Of a stretch of DNA of 64,000 bases, positions 28,137 through 36,867 are shown one piece after another (position 1 is the first letter of the stretch; every line of letters begins with the position of its first letter). The position numbers and the translations under genes were made by a program. Under the pieces are notes generated by a model. That model did not search any database. It worked only from the letters and a program-made list of their open reading frames with translations, and was not told where the DNA came from. Source of the DNA: Verrucomicrobiia bacterium (GTDB lineage Bacteria; Verrucomicrobiota; Verrucomicrobiia; Opitutales; Opitutaceae); the NCBI GenBank assembly GCA_011525695.1, contig WYBX01000138.1:1-64000 (forward strand), written 5' to 3'.

Positions 28137-28483
28137 GAATCGAACTCTGCTCCGAAGATCCGGCGGCCGCCGAGCTCCTGCGGCCCGAGAAAAACGATCG
28201 CTCCGGCATCGGCGTGCACTACGTCGATGCCTGCCTGAAGCCGCTGAAGGCAGGCGTGCCGTTACCCGATGGCACCCGGTTTTCCGCGAAGCGGCGCGGT
28301 CTGAAGATCACGCTGAGTCTCGGCCCCAGGAAGGGCGAAGGGCTCATGCGGCGGCTGAGCGTGAGCAGCGATCCCGTGCTCATGCTCCGGGCAGCGCTGG
28401 ACGAGGCCGGTGACAAGCTGGGAATCCGGCTGGTCTCTGAAGGCGGCAAGCTCTGGCTCGAACCGATCACGCCCGCTGGATGA
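28133..28483 (+). CDS. Uncharacterised small protein of the methyl-transfer operon
   Basis: A 116-residue soluble protein of unknown family. It starts MRIELCSEDPAAAELL, has a basic middle (RFSAKRRGLKITLSLGPRKGEG) and mixed alpha/beta character, and lacks a signal peptide or membrane helix. Its ATG overlaps the previous stop codon and its stop codon overlaps the start of the 45-residue gene that follows, both as ATGA, which supports real translation. No function can be assigned. Confidence 0.72.
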   Translation: MRIELCSEDPAAAELLRPEKNDRSGIGVHYVDACLKPLKAGVPLPDGTRFSAKRRGLKITLSLGPRKGEGLMRRLSVSSDPVLMLRAALDEAGDKLGIRLVSEGGKLWLEPITPAG

Positions 28484-28617
28484 AGCCGTTTCCCCACGCG
28501 CCTCGACTGATTGCGTCCGCTGCGCTCAGGCAGGTGGCACTCGTACTGCGTCCCGGCTGGTGGATCGGCGCCAGCGTGGAGGTCGCCAGCCGTATCCCGG
28601 GGCCCGGTGTGCCATGA
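28480..28617 (+). CDS. 45-residue coupled small protein
   Basis: This short reading frame fills the only apparent gap in the distal operon. Its ATG (28480-28482) overlaps the preceding stop as ATGA, and its stop TGA (28615-28617) overlaps the ATG of the enolase-like gene in the same way. The product begins MKPFPHAPRLIASAALRQ, continues with a hydrophobic stretch (VALVLRPGWWIGASVEVAS) and ends in a Pro/Gly-rich tail. It could be a membrane-associated or helper peptide, or serve chiefly as a coupling cistron. Double 4-base overlap is the main evidence; I know of no homologue. Confidence 0.6.
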   Translation: MKPFPHAPRLIASAALRQVALVLRPGWWIGASVEVASRIPGPGVP

Positions 28618-30158
28618 GCATCGTGATCGAGAAAGTGCAGCTCTGGCGGATGGAACTGCAGACGCGGTTGCCCTTCAAATACGGAATCGCTACGATGACG
28701 CGGCTGCCGCACGTATTCGTTGAGGTCCTCGTCCGGGTCGATGGCATTCCGGCGCGCGGCTGTGCCGCCGATCATCTCCCGCCGAAGTGGTTCACCAAGG
28801 ATCCCCACCGGGATCCCGGCGAGGAAATTGTGGAGATGGAGGCGACGATCTGCCGGGCGGCAAAGCTGGCCACGGGGCTCCAGGCGACGTCCGTCTTCAA
28901 TGCCTGGCTCGAGCTGCATCGCAAGATGGAGGCGTGGCGGATTGAGCGCGGGGTGCCGCCGCTTCTTGCCCATTTCGGCACCTCGCTCGTCGAGCGGGCC
29001 GTGATCGACGCATTCTGTCGGATGCGGCAGATCCCGTTTCACCAGGCGCTGCGAGTCGGGGCATTCGGGCTGCGGCTCGGGGAGATTCATCCGGAGCTCA
29101 CGTCCGCGGATTCCGCCGAACTGCTGCCTGATCGTCCCCGTGACACGATCCAGGTGCGGCAAACCGTGGGGCTGGCGGATCCGATCGATGCCGCGGATGA
29201 GCGGGTGCCGCTGAATGACGGTCTGCCGGAAACGCTCGAGGAGAACATCGCCGCCTATGGTCTTTCGCACTTCAAGATCAAGTTCACCGGTGCCGCCGAT
29301 CTCCCGCGGCTGGAACGCACGCTCGAGACAATCGGCAGGCGCGCGTGCAGTGAGGTTCGTTTCACGGTCGACGGCAATGAAAGCTTCCCGACCGTCGCCG
29401 CCTTCCGGGAGATGTGGGCGGCGATCGAAGCCCTCCCGCAGTGGGAGGCCATGCGCGGCGGCCTGCTCTGCGTCGAGCAGCCGCTCCCGCGCGCGGTTGC
29501 GCTGGCACCGGAAACCGCTGCGGAGCTTCGCGCGTGGTCCGGCCGGCCGCCGTTGATCATCGACGAATCCGATGCGGAGATGGACAGCCTTCGAATCGCG
29601 CTGGATGCCGGCTACATCGGCACAAGTCACAAGAACTGCAAGGGCGTGTTCCGGGGAGTCGCCAACGCCTGCCTGCTTGAACACCGGCGCCGCACGAGTG
29701 GTGCGATCCTGCTTCAAACCGGCGAGGATCTCGCGAATGTCGGTCCGATTGCCCTGTTGCAGGACCTGGCGGTGCAGGCGGCGCTCGGCATCGGCAGTGT
29801 CGAACGCAACGGACACCACTACTTCCGCGGACTCGATTTTCTCCCGGCAGCGGCTCAGGAGGCGGTCCTCGAGGCGCACCCGGATCTCTATCGCCGCCAT
29901 GCCGCCGGTTTCCCGGTGCTGGAAATCAAGTCCGGAAGACTGGACTTGAGCTCGGTCAACGCGGCGCCGTTCGGCACGCGCGTCTGGCACGAATGGGGCG
30001 GATCGGAGGGCGTGGCGCCAATCGATGACCGCGCGCACCGGGTATCCAATCAGGCCTGTTGCAGCGGAGAGATCACCCAGTACGGTTCGCCAGCCAAATC
30101 AGGACCGATTCCCGGATACAGCTGCGGGCGTCCCACATCTCCATGTAGCGAGAAATAG
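28614..30158 (+). CDS. Enolase-superfamily protein (mandelate racemase/muconate lactonising-like)
   Basis: A 514-residue protein with an enolase-type barrel. A KxK pair (Lys221, Lys223 in HFKIKF) is followed by metal ligands Asp253 (TVDGNESF), Glu288 (CVEQPL) and Asp317 or Glu318 (IIDESD), and a further Lys/His-containing strand TSHKNCKG near 338. Such enzymes abstract a proton next to a carboxylate, giving racemisation, dehydration or cycloisomerisation. It is longer than typical members (about 370-450). The last 36 residues (from 479) are encoded antisense to the end of the convergent gene at 30050 and look like a read-through tail. It probably acts on the demethylated product; substrate unknown. 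Confidence 0.8.
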   Translation: MSIVIEKVQLWRMELQTRLPFKYGIATMTRLPHVFVEVLVRVDGIPARGCAADHLPPKWFTKDPHRDPGEEIVEMEATICRAAKLATGLQATSVFNAWLELHRKMEAWRIERGVPPLLAHFGTSLVERAVIDAFCRMRQIPFHQALRVGAFGLRLGEIHPELTSADSAELLPDRPRDTIQVRQTVGLADPIDAADERVPLNDGLPETLEENIAAYGLSHFKIKFTGAADLPRLERTLETIGRRACSEVRFTVDGNESFPTVAAFREMWAAIEALPQWEAMRGGLLCVEQPLPRAVALAPETAAELRAWSGRPPLIIDESDAEMDSLRIALDAGYIGTSHKNCKGVFRGVANACLLEHRRRTSGAILLQTGEDLANVGPIALLQDLAVQAALGIGSVERNGHHYFRGLDFLPAAAQEAVLEAHPDLYRRHAAGFPVLEIKSGRLDLSSVNAAPFGTRVWHEWGGSEGVAPIDDRAHRVSNQACCSGEITQYGSPAKSGPIPGYSCGRPTSPCSEK

Positions 30159-32770
30159 TACTGCAACGGGTACGTCGTATCCGAGTACGAGGCCTCGATC
30201 CGGGCTCGAAAACCCCGGCCGTTCCGTGTCATGGGAACCGATTCCCACGCTGCGGCCTGATGGAGGATCCGATAATGCAGCCGGACTTCGCGGACGCCGT
30301 CGTGGCCGCAGGTCAGCTCCAGTTCAATCGGCCGTCCCCGCACGAAGGTCGACAACGGTTGATGGCTCGCACCGAAGTCCGGCCATGGCGGTGGCGGACT
30401 CTCGATATGCTCGAGGATTGCCGATGCGTTCGGCAACGGCTCGTGTCCCAGCGGCTCGGGCCGCCGCTCCATCGCCGCCAGGTCCCGCGCCAACGCTGGC
30501 AACCGGTCGCTCCAATGCCCGCGCTGGTACTTCGCATTGCCGAAACTGATGTCGGCCACATAAACCGGCTTCAGTCTTTCCGCGAGCTGCCGGTAGATTT
30601 CGATCGCCGTCCGATAAAGTCCGATCGCCCGGTTCAAGACCTCCGCATTTCCGGTCTGTTCATAGATGGCGTAAAGCACCACCACGCGAAACAGCTTGCC
30701 GAAGAAGCGTCCCAGCCTGATTTGCGCATCCACATCGGCGTCGAATCTTCGAAACGCGGGATCGCGGGGTAAGCCCGCAGCTCGCGCCGTGTTCAGAAAT
30801 CGCTCCGCCGTATCGGCCAGCCGTTCCGACCAATGGGCTGCATCCAACGGAGAATACTTCGGCAGCGGGCGCCCCGAACGCAGCGCGTCCGCAGATTCCC
30901 GAAACGTCGCGAACAGCTGCGGATCTAGCGAACTCGCGTTGACCATCGTCTTCGGCTCCGGCGTGTCCGGGTAGGCATCATCGCCGAGATCCGCCACGAT
31001 TCCCATCGGTACGAATAGTTCCGGCCAGTAACGGTTAACCGACGCCGACGGCGCAAAGGCGGACGTGATCAGCGGCAGTATGCGGCTGGCGTAGCCCAAA
31101 GCCGCCTCCGCCGCTTCCGCCGCTGGTCCATACGCGTGGCGCAATTGCCGCCGCCATGTTTCCGGATCAGTGTCCGGCCGATAAAGCAGCCGCCCCCACA
31201 ATCGATAATAGTACGCGAATTTTTCGAAGTCGCCTCCGCTCGGAACCAACGCGGGATCGGCATAACCGTGCCGGCCGCCCACGCGGCCCGATCCACGCCG
31301 GCCCTTGAACGAAAGCGGTTCGAACAACTCGCAGCCGTCGGTTCCCGCTATCCGGAAGATCCGGCTGTACCGCGCGACAAACAGGGGATCGCCCCACATG
31401 AGCACCCGCTGGGTACCCGGCCAGATTCGGTGCACCACCTTGTACTGGCGATCCGACTTCAGCAGATCGCCGAACGAGTAGCGCGTGAAGCGGCGGTCGA
31501 CGGCGCTTCTCGCCAGCAGGCCGGCAGGTCCGTCCGGGCCCGTTTCCAGGACCCGGATCGAACTCTGGTGATAAGGGAGACCCATGTGCTCCGCCCAGAA
31601 TTTGGGTGAGATGGAGACCGACATCCTGGTCTCCAGTGCGAGTCGGATCGTTTCCTCGTCGATATTCTTGGCGTGCATGTCGAGCCGCATCGGTCGCCTC
31701 GCACCGGCGATGCCGGCGAAGACGGTCTGCCAGAAATTCCAGCTTCCCTCGGCGACGCCACTTTCGCCATGCACCCGCAGGGTCACGCCGCTGATCGCGG
31801 GACATTCGCGCAGAACCTGCGCCAGAGCGTCCCGCGCATAGGGCGCATGCAGCTCGGCGCTGAGACCCTCGACATGATGGGTCGCGCGCTCCGGCCACTC
31901 ATAGGAATGGCTCCAGATTCCAAGCTGGAAATCCAGGCCGCGCGCCTGCGTTTCGTCGGAGATGAAACGAAGCATCGCCAGGTTGTTGTCCCGCTCCTGC
32001 TCCGGCACATTCGTCGCACGCACCCGGTAACCGCTTACGTCGACCAGGAAGGGATAGGGCAGGTTGAAGTAGCTGTCCGAGATGTCGCGGGCGAAATCAT
32101 AACCGAGTCCAAAAGCCAGCTGGAACCGGTTGAACCGCTCGGTCGCGAGCAAATCGAGATATCTCCGCCAAAAGTCGCGGTCGTTGAACCAGGGCTTGTC
32201 CTCCGTGGCACTGACAAAGAGTCGCATGATGCTCCGCACCGGCGTCGCCGCGCTTTCGATGACCGGGACCGCCGGCCGCAATAGCTGGCCTGGGTTACCC
32301 GCGGTCGCGATGGCATCGGCAAGATCGCTCAGGCCGTAGCTCACCCCCCGCTCGTCGGAGCCTGTCACGAGCAGCACCTCGCGTCCGCCGACGATCGATG
32401 GGACGACCGCGACGCTTTCGGCCGCCGTTGGCAGCAACGACGATCGCGTCACGCCATGCTCGGACAGCGCCTCATACCCGGAAACCAGGACGCATGTTTC
32501 CTCCGGTGTGGCATCGGCTATGCGTTCGCAAAGCCGACTCTTGATCTGACAGCCGCGAAGTCCAACGCGCAGGCGCTCAATCGCCCACTGCACCGGCCGC
32601 GATCGCGCCGTCCGGTCCGAAGGGGCCTGCACAATTGCCACGGCCGAATCCGGTGTGGCCGGTGCCTGGCCCTGCAGCCGGAAACCGGGAACGGCAGCCA
32701 ATCCCGTCAATACCGTCGCACCTTTGAGAAAGCTCCGCCGATCCAATCCGACTCGGGTCGGCGGATTCAT
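30050..32770 (-). CDS. Large Tat-exported protein, glycoside-hydrolase-like
   Basis: A 906-residue exported protein with the Tat motif RRSFLKGATVLTG. After about 100 residues there is a segment (GREVLLVTGSDERGVSYGLSDLADAI) like the second domain of GH20/GH67 glycosidases. A long region with barrel-like strands follows (FNRFQLAFGLGYD, LDFQLGIWSHSYEWP, GVTLRVHGESG, MRLDMHAKNID), then a helical part and a C-terminal beta domain. I infer a carbohydrate-active enzyme, but no catalytic pair is certain. Its ATG overlaps the upstream sulfatase stop as ATGA, and its 3' end overlaps the enolase-like gene by 109 bases on the opposite strand. Confidence 0.6.
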   Translation of the reverse strand: MNPPTRVGLDRRSFLKGATVLTGLAAVPGFRLQGQAPATPDSAVAIVQAPSDRTARSRPVQWAIERLRVGLRGCQIKSRLCERIADATPEETCVLVSGYEALSEHGVTRSSLLPTAAESVAVVPSIVGGREVLLVTGSDERGVSYGLSDLADAIATAGNPGQLLRPAVPVIESAATPVRSIMRLFVSATEDKPWFNDRDFWRRYLDLLATERFNRFQLAFGLGYDFARDISDSYFNLPYPFLVDVSGYRVRATNVPEQERDNNLAMLRFISDETQARGLDFQLGIWSHSYEWPERATHHVEGLSAELHAPYARDALAQVLRECPAISGVTLRVHGESGVAEGSWNFWQTVFAGIAGARRPMRLDMHAKNIDEETIRLALETRMSVSISPKFWAEHMGLPYHQSSIRVLETGPDGPAGLLARSAVDRRFTRYSFGDLLKSDRQYKVVHRIWPGTQRVLMWGDPLFVARYSRIFRIAGTDGCELFEPLSFKGRRGSGRVGGRHGYADPALVPSGGDFEKFAYYYRLWGRLLYRPDTDPETWRRQLRHAYGPAAEAAEAALGYASRILPLITSAFAPSASVNRYWPELFVPMGIVADLGDDAYPDTPEPKTMVNASSLDPQLFATFRESADALRSGRPLPKYSPLDAAHWSERLADTAERFLNTARAAGLPRDPAFRRFDADVDAQIRLGRFFGKLFRVVVLYAIYEQTGNAEVLNRAIGLYRTAIEIYRQLAERLKPVYVADISFGNAKYQRGHWSDRLPALARDLAAMERRPEPLGHEPLPNASAILEHIESPPPPWPDFGASHQPLSTFVRGRPIELELTCGHDGVREVRLHYRILHQAAAWESVPMTRNGRGFRARIEASYSDTTYPLQYYFSLHGDVGRPQLYPGIGPDLAGEPYWVISPLQQA

Positions 32771-34305
32771 GGCTTCGGGCGGGCTGCAGGTCCGGCGTCC
32801 AATTGGCGCCCCTCCCGGAGCATTGCCTCACGATCCGGCACGACCGCATCGTTGTCACGTCGGGAAACTTCAGCCAGCCTTAGCTGCATTGCACGCACGC
32901 GGTCCGGCATTTTCGGTGCAAGGTTTGTTGTTTCGTAGGGGTCGTCCTCCAAATTGAAGAGCTCAACCCCGGCAGTCTGGCCGTCCTTCCCGTAACGACT
33001 GATCAGCTTCCAGTCCCCTTCCCAAAGCACCTGGCCCTCGCGGACACCGCAATAGACCAGACGTGATTTCTGCGGCTGTGATCGTCCGGTCAATCGCGGC
33101 CAGAGGTCGACTCCGTCCCATTTCAGGTCCTTGTCGGGTTTGAATCCGGCCAAGCCGGAGAACGTCGGCATCCAATCCACCACGGAGGCCAGCGCATCGG
33201 TGCTGCCCGGCTCGAGGACTCGCGGCCAGTTTACGATGCAGGGGACCCGGACTCCGCCCTCATACAGATCCTCCTTCCGTCCGCGCAACGGCAGGTTGCT
33301 CGATGGTATCCGACCTTCCGGGTAATTGTCGGGTGGATAGGGCTGATTGGCGTTCTCGTTCAGCGTGGATCCGCCGTTGTCGCTCGTGACGACGATGAGG
33401 GTGTTATCGCGTTTGCCCGCCGCCTCGAGCGCTGCGACGATGCGGCCCACTTGATGGTCCGCATGCATGACACAGGCCGCGTACTGGCGCGCCATGGTCC
33501 CGGAGAAGCGTGACGGAGGTCCTCCCGGCACTGCGCCCGCGCGCATGGTGATCGCGAAATCAGCCGGCAGCTTGTCCAGCCATTCCTGAGGCTCCTTGAT
33601 GGGCAGATGGGGGGCGGTGAAGGGAACGTAGAGGAAAAAGGGCCGGTCGCGATCCTTTCGCCCGGCGATCCAGTTCACGACTTCGTCCCCCGTCAGGGCG
33701 GTCACGTGACCCTTTTCGGTGATTAGCTCGCCGTTCCGATGCCAGGTATGCTGGTAAGGTCCGAACTTGTAGAAATGATCGTACGGCCCCACCCCGCCCC
33801 CGAGGGATCCATAGCTGTGGTCAAAACCGTAGTGCTGAGGTCCCCATTCGGGTTTCGACCCCAGGTGCCATTTTCCCATCAGCGCGGTGTCGTATCCGGC
33901 CGACTTCAGCGCCCGCGGCAGCGTAACGGTGTCGACCGGCAGCGAACGGATGGCCTGGACGCCCAAGATGCCAAAGCGGCTCCAGTAGCGGCCGGACATC
34001 AAGCCGGCTCGTGTCGGCGTGCAGACCGGCGAAACATAATACCGCGTCAATTCTACGCCGGCTTTCGCCAGGCGATCGATGTTCGGGGTCGGGATGCTGG
34101 ACCCGTGGAAACCCACGTCCGCCCATCCCAGATCGTCGCACATGATGAAAACGATGTTGGGCCGCTTCGGAGTCCCGGCACCGGCGAGCGCCACTGAGGC
34201 CAGGAGGGCGGCCGAAAAAGCCAGCACTCCGCGAACCCGGCACGTCCCCGCACGAAGGCTTCTCGCAGATCCATCATCGCTCCCGGCGGTCCTCGTCGGT
34301 TGCAT
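32767..34305 (-). CDS. Exported sulfatase (formylglycine type, CTPTR motif)
   Basis: A 512-residue sulfatase with a long n-region followed by the hydrophobic signal GVLAFSAALLASVALAGAG. The calcium-site opening is PNIVFIMCDDLGWADVG. The formylglycine-precursor Cys95 lies in VCTPTRAGLMSGRY. GKWHLG and VTSDNGG further confirm the arylsulfatase (S1) family. Cys95 must be converted by a formylglycine-generating enzyme or anSME, neither of which is in the window. The start is uncertain: ATG 34305 gives the shorter leader, ATG 34365 adds 20 residues. It probably removes sulfate from a polysaccharide or glycan fragment. Confidence 0.92.
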   Translation of the reverse strand: MQPTRTAGSDDGSARSLRAGTCRVRGVLAFSAALLASVALAGAGTPKRPNIVFIMCDDLGWADVGFHGSSIPTPNIDRLAKAGVELTRYYVSPVCTPTRAGLMSGRYWSRFGILGVQAIRSLPVDTVTLPRALKSAGYDTALMGKWHLGSKPEWGPQHYGFDHSYGSLGGGVGPYDHFYKFGPYQHTWHRNGELITEKGHVTALTGDEVVNWIAGRKDRDRPFFLYVPFTAPHLPIKEPQEWLDKLPADFAITMRAGAVPGGPPSRFSGTMARQYAACVMHADHQVGRIVAALEAAGKRDNTLIVVTSDNGGSTLNENANQPYPPDNYPEGRIPSSNLPLRGRKEDLYEGGVRVPCIVNWPRVLEPGSTDALASVVDWMPTFSGLAGFKPDKDLKWDGVDLWPRLTGRSQPQKSRLVYCGVREGQVLWEGDWKLISRYGKDGQTAGVELFNLEDDPYETTNLAPKMPDRVRAMQLRLAEVSRRDNDAVVPDREAMLREGRQLDAGPAARPKP

Positions 34306-34387
34306 CGGAACCAGGTCACGCTCGCAGTTCCCCGGCTTCACGTTCAGGCGTTCGCTTGTCGGCATATAGGGCGTGATTAAAGCGGAC

Positions 34388-35314
34388 TCAAAGCAGTCCC
34401 TGATAGGCGAGGAACAGCGCCCGGTAATACTTCATCAACCGCACGGCATCGCTGCTCTCCGGAATTTCCGCGAGGCAATAGCCGGCGAAGCCCGCGTCGG
34501 TGAGCCGGGCAAAGAGCTTCCGGAAGGGATAGTCCTCGAGGTAGAGGTCGCGCAGATGCACAAGCATGATCTTCCCCTTCACGAGGTTGAAGTTGTGTTC
34601 GAAGCCGTCTCCGGCGAGATCCGTCACGTTCGAATTCCAGCACACGCCGGCATTGGGATGATTCGCGGCATCCATCATCTTCCTCACGTTCGGCAGCAGC
34701 GCGGTGCCGTGGCCGTGAACTTCAACGTAAACCTTCACGCCGTGGCTGGCGCCAAATGCCGCGAGCTCGCCCAGCGAACGGCCGATCTGCTCGAGTGTCT
34801 TTTCCACGGGGACTTCCTTCGGCAGCGCGTTGGGCCGCACCTTCACCCCCATCGCACCGACGTCCTGCGCAAGCACGATGTAGTCCTTGGTCGCCCGGAT
34901 GTCCGCCTTCAGCTTCGACTGGTCCGGCGTGTGGTAGTCGAATGCACTGCCCAGACTCGCCAGGGTGACCGGTGAATCGGCGAAGCGCTTTTTCACGTCG
35001 GCACGCTCGCGCTTGCTCAGGGTAACCTCGACGCCGTGCTTGTGCGTCGTGCGGAGTTCGACGCCCTCGAATTTCGCCTCCGTGCAGTTTTCTATGATCG
35101 TCGGGATGTCCCAATCCATCGCCAACCTGAAGGTGACCGTTCCGAGCTTCAGCTGCGATCGCTTGGCATGACCCGGAACGGTCGCGGCGTCGGCCCTGGC
35201 GGCGGGTTCCGCCGTGATCACCGGCTCGGCGCCCGACGCGAGCGAGGAGAGCGCCGGCAGCGACGGGAGGCTGACGGCTGCGGTTCTGAGAAACTGGCGG
35301 CGAGAGGTGTTCAT
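34388..35314 (-). CDS. Tat-exported sugar phosphate isomerase/epimerase-like TIM barrel
   Basis: A 308-residue protein with a Tat signal (SRRQFLRTAAVSLPSLPALSSL) and an AP-endonuclease-2/xylose-isomerase-like barrel: CTEAKFEGVELRTTHKHG, VYVEVHGHGTALLP (Glu, His), AGVCWNSN, LVHLRDLY and YCLAEIPES. In active members the metal ligands are Glu/Asp/His at these strands; here the third-strand position is Asn rather than Asp (CWNSN), which may change or weaken metal binding. It lies within the sulfatase cluster. Substrate unknown. Confidence 0.8.
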   Translation of the reverse strand: MNTSRRQFLRTAAVSLPSLPALSSLASGAEPVITAEPAARADAATVPGHAKRSQLKLGTVTFRLAMDWDIPTIIENCTEAKFEGVELRTTHKHGVEVTLSKRERADVKKRFADSPVTLASLGSAFDYHTPDQSKLKADIRATKDYIVLAQDVGAMGVKVRPNALPKEVPVEKTLEQIGRSLGELAAFGASHGVKVYVEVHGHGTALLPNVRKMMDAANHPNAGVCWNSNVTDLAGDGFEHNFNLVKGKIMLVHLRDLYLEDYPFRKLFARLTDAGFAGYCLAEIPESSDAVRLMKYYRALFLAYQGLL

Positions 35315-35424
35315 GAGCGGTAATGGAATTCAGCGGACGAGTGGCGCCGCGATCGGCTCGCTCATCTTCCGGCAATCAGCCGTTGAACTCCGCAGATTCG
35401 CTTCCATTTGAGATTGAGGAGGTG

Positions 35425-36867
35425 TCAAGGAGCCTTGGTTTGGATCTCACCGGCGGGTTGGTCCAAGCCCATGTCCTTGCGGATGCGTGCAAACCTTTCG
35501 GCGCGCCCGCTGAGTAGCTGCTCGACGACCGCCGGATCCTCGGGAGTTTCTCCTTGGTCGTGGGTTTCCTCGATCCAGATGTGGAGTCGTGTGCGGAGGC
35601 GATCCAGCGCATCGCTGCTGGCAGGATCGGCCGCCAGATTCCTTAGCTCGAATGGGTCGACCTGCAGATCATACAATTCCTCCATGGGACGATGCGGAGC
35701 CATGAACTTCGCTTGCACCGGGTTCAGAGCCCCTTGGGCGAAAAGTTGGCGCATCCGGTTGTAGGTGGGATTGGTAACTTCGATATAGGGCATAGGCGGG
35801 AGATAGGGGCGCTGCGGCTGGAAATTTCGCACGTATTTGAAGCGCGCATCGCGCACCGTGCGGACACGGTCGGTCGATTCATCGATCCGGTCCCGGGCGC
35901 CGAAAACAAATTCACGCCGCATTGCGCCCAATCCGAAAAACGGCCACCCGTCCAGCCCCTCGACCTTCACGCCGGCGAGCGCGAGCGTAGTGGCATAGAC
36001 ATCGAGGAGCGAGACAAGGTCATTGCTGGTGCTGCCGGGTAACAGCAACGCTGGCCACCGTACGACTAGCGGAACATGCAGGCCCTGTTCATAAGCATAG
36101 TATTTTCCCCGAAAGTCTTCCCGACCATTATCGCCGAATAGGAAAATCACGGTGTTTTCCCGCCATTTCTCGCGGTCGATGAGTTTCAGGAGCGCGCCCA
36201 CTTTTTCATCCAATGAAGCGAGTTCATCGAGATAGGCCGACCAGTCGGCTCGTATGATTGGGTCGTCCGCCAGATAGGGTGGCAATATGACCTTGGCGGG
36301 ATCAGTCCGGTTGTGCCCGGCCATTTGATAGCGCCGATGCGTCTGGCTGAAATTCACCTGGGCATAGAAAGGCTGATGCGCGTTCAAGTCGCTCCATTGG
36401 TCACTCTCGAATTCGTTGCCATCCTGGGCGAAGTTCCAGTCCGTCTTCCCCGAACCTTCGAAACCAGGAGCCGCGGGCAACGCGCGAATGTTCGCCGTGA
36501 AGTAGCCTGTTTCCCGCAAGCGTTCCGTAATGAGCCGAACGTTGTCGGGTCGCTTGTATCCATCCTCACGGTGACTCCGATGATTGTGCGCGCCAAAGCT
36601 GGTTTGATACCGGCCCGTCATGAACGCCGAGCGGGAGGCCGAGCAAATGGGAGCGGTGGCGTAGGCGTTTCGATAAAGTCGCGACTGCCGGGCAAGGCGG
36701 TCAAGATTCGGAGTGCGTGCGTCGGCATTGCCGTAGCAGCCGAAATCACCGCCGACATCCTCGATGATCAGCCACAGGATGTTGGGCTTGCCCGCGGCAT
36801 CGGCGGCGGAAGCCGGATGCATTACGAGCACCAATAATGAAACGGTGAACAGAGTGACGTGTTTCAT
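35425..36867 (-). CDS. Exported sulfatase (CSASR motif, sulfamidase-like)
   Basis: A 480-residue sulfatase with signal peptide MKHVTLFTVSLLVLVMHPASA. The metal-binding start is PNILWLIIEDVGGDFGCYG. The modified cysteine is Cys75 in ICSASRSAFMTGRY, a variant with Ala instead of Pro, still within the accepted C-x-(P/A)-x-R pattern. LFGDNGRE and YAYEQGLHVPLVVRWP resemble heparan N-sulfatase-like S1 subfamilies. Its ATG overlaps the stop of the preceding sulfatase gene (36864) as ATGA. Glycan target unknown. Confidence 0.92.
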   Translation of the reverse strand: MKHVTLFTVSLLVLVMHPASAADAAGKPNILWLIIEDVGGDFGCYGNADARTPNLDRLARQSRLYRNAYATAPICSASRSAFMTGRYQTSFGAHNHRSHREDGYKRPDNVRLITERLRETGYFTANIRALPAAPGFEGSGKTDWNFAQDGNEFESDQWSDLNAHQPFYAQVNFSQTHRRYQMAGHNRTDPAKVILPPYLADDPIIRADWSAYLDELASLDEKVGALLKLIDREKWRENTVIFLFGDNGREDFRGKYYAYEQGLHVPLVVRWPALLLPGSTSNDLVSLLDVYATTLALAGVKVEGLDGWPFFGLGAMRREFVFGARDRIDESTDRVRTVRDARFKYVRNFQPQRPYLPPMPYIEVTNPTYNRMRQLFAQGALNPVQAKFMAPHRPMEELYDLQVDPFELRNLAADPASSDALDRLRTRLHIWIEETHDQGETPEDPAVVEQLLSGRAERFARIRKDMGLDQPAGEIQTKAP

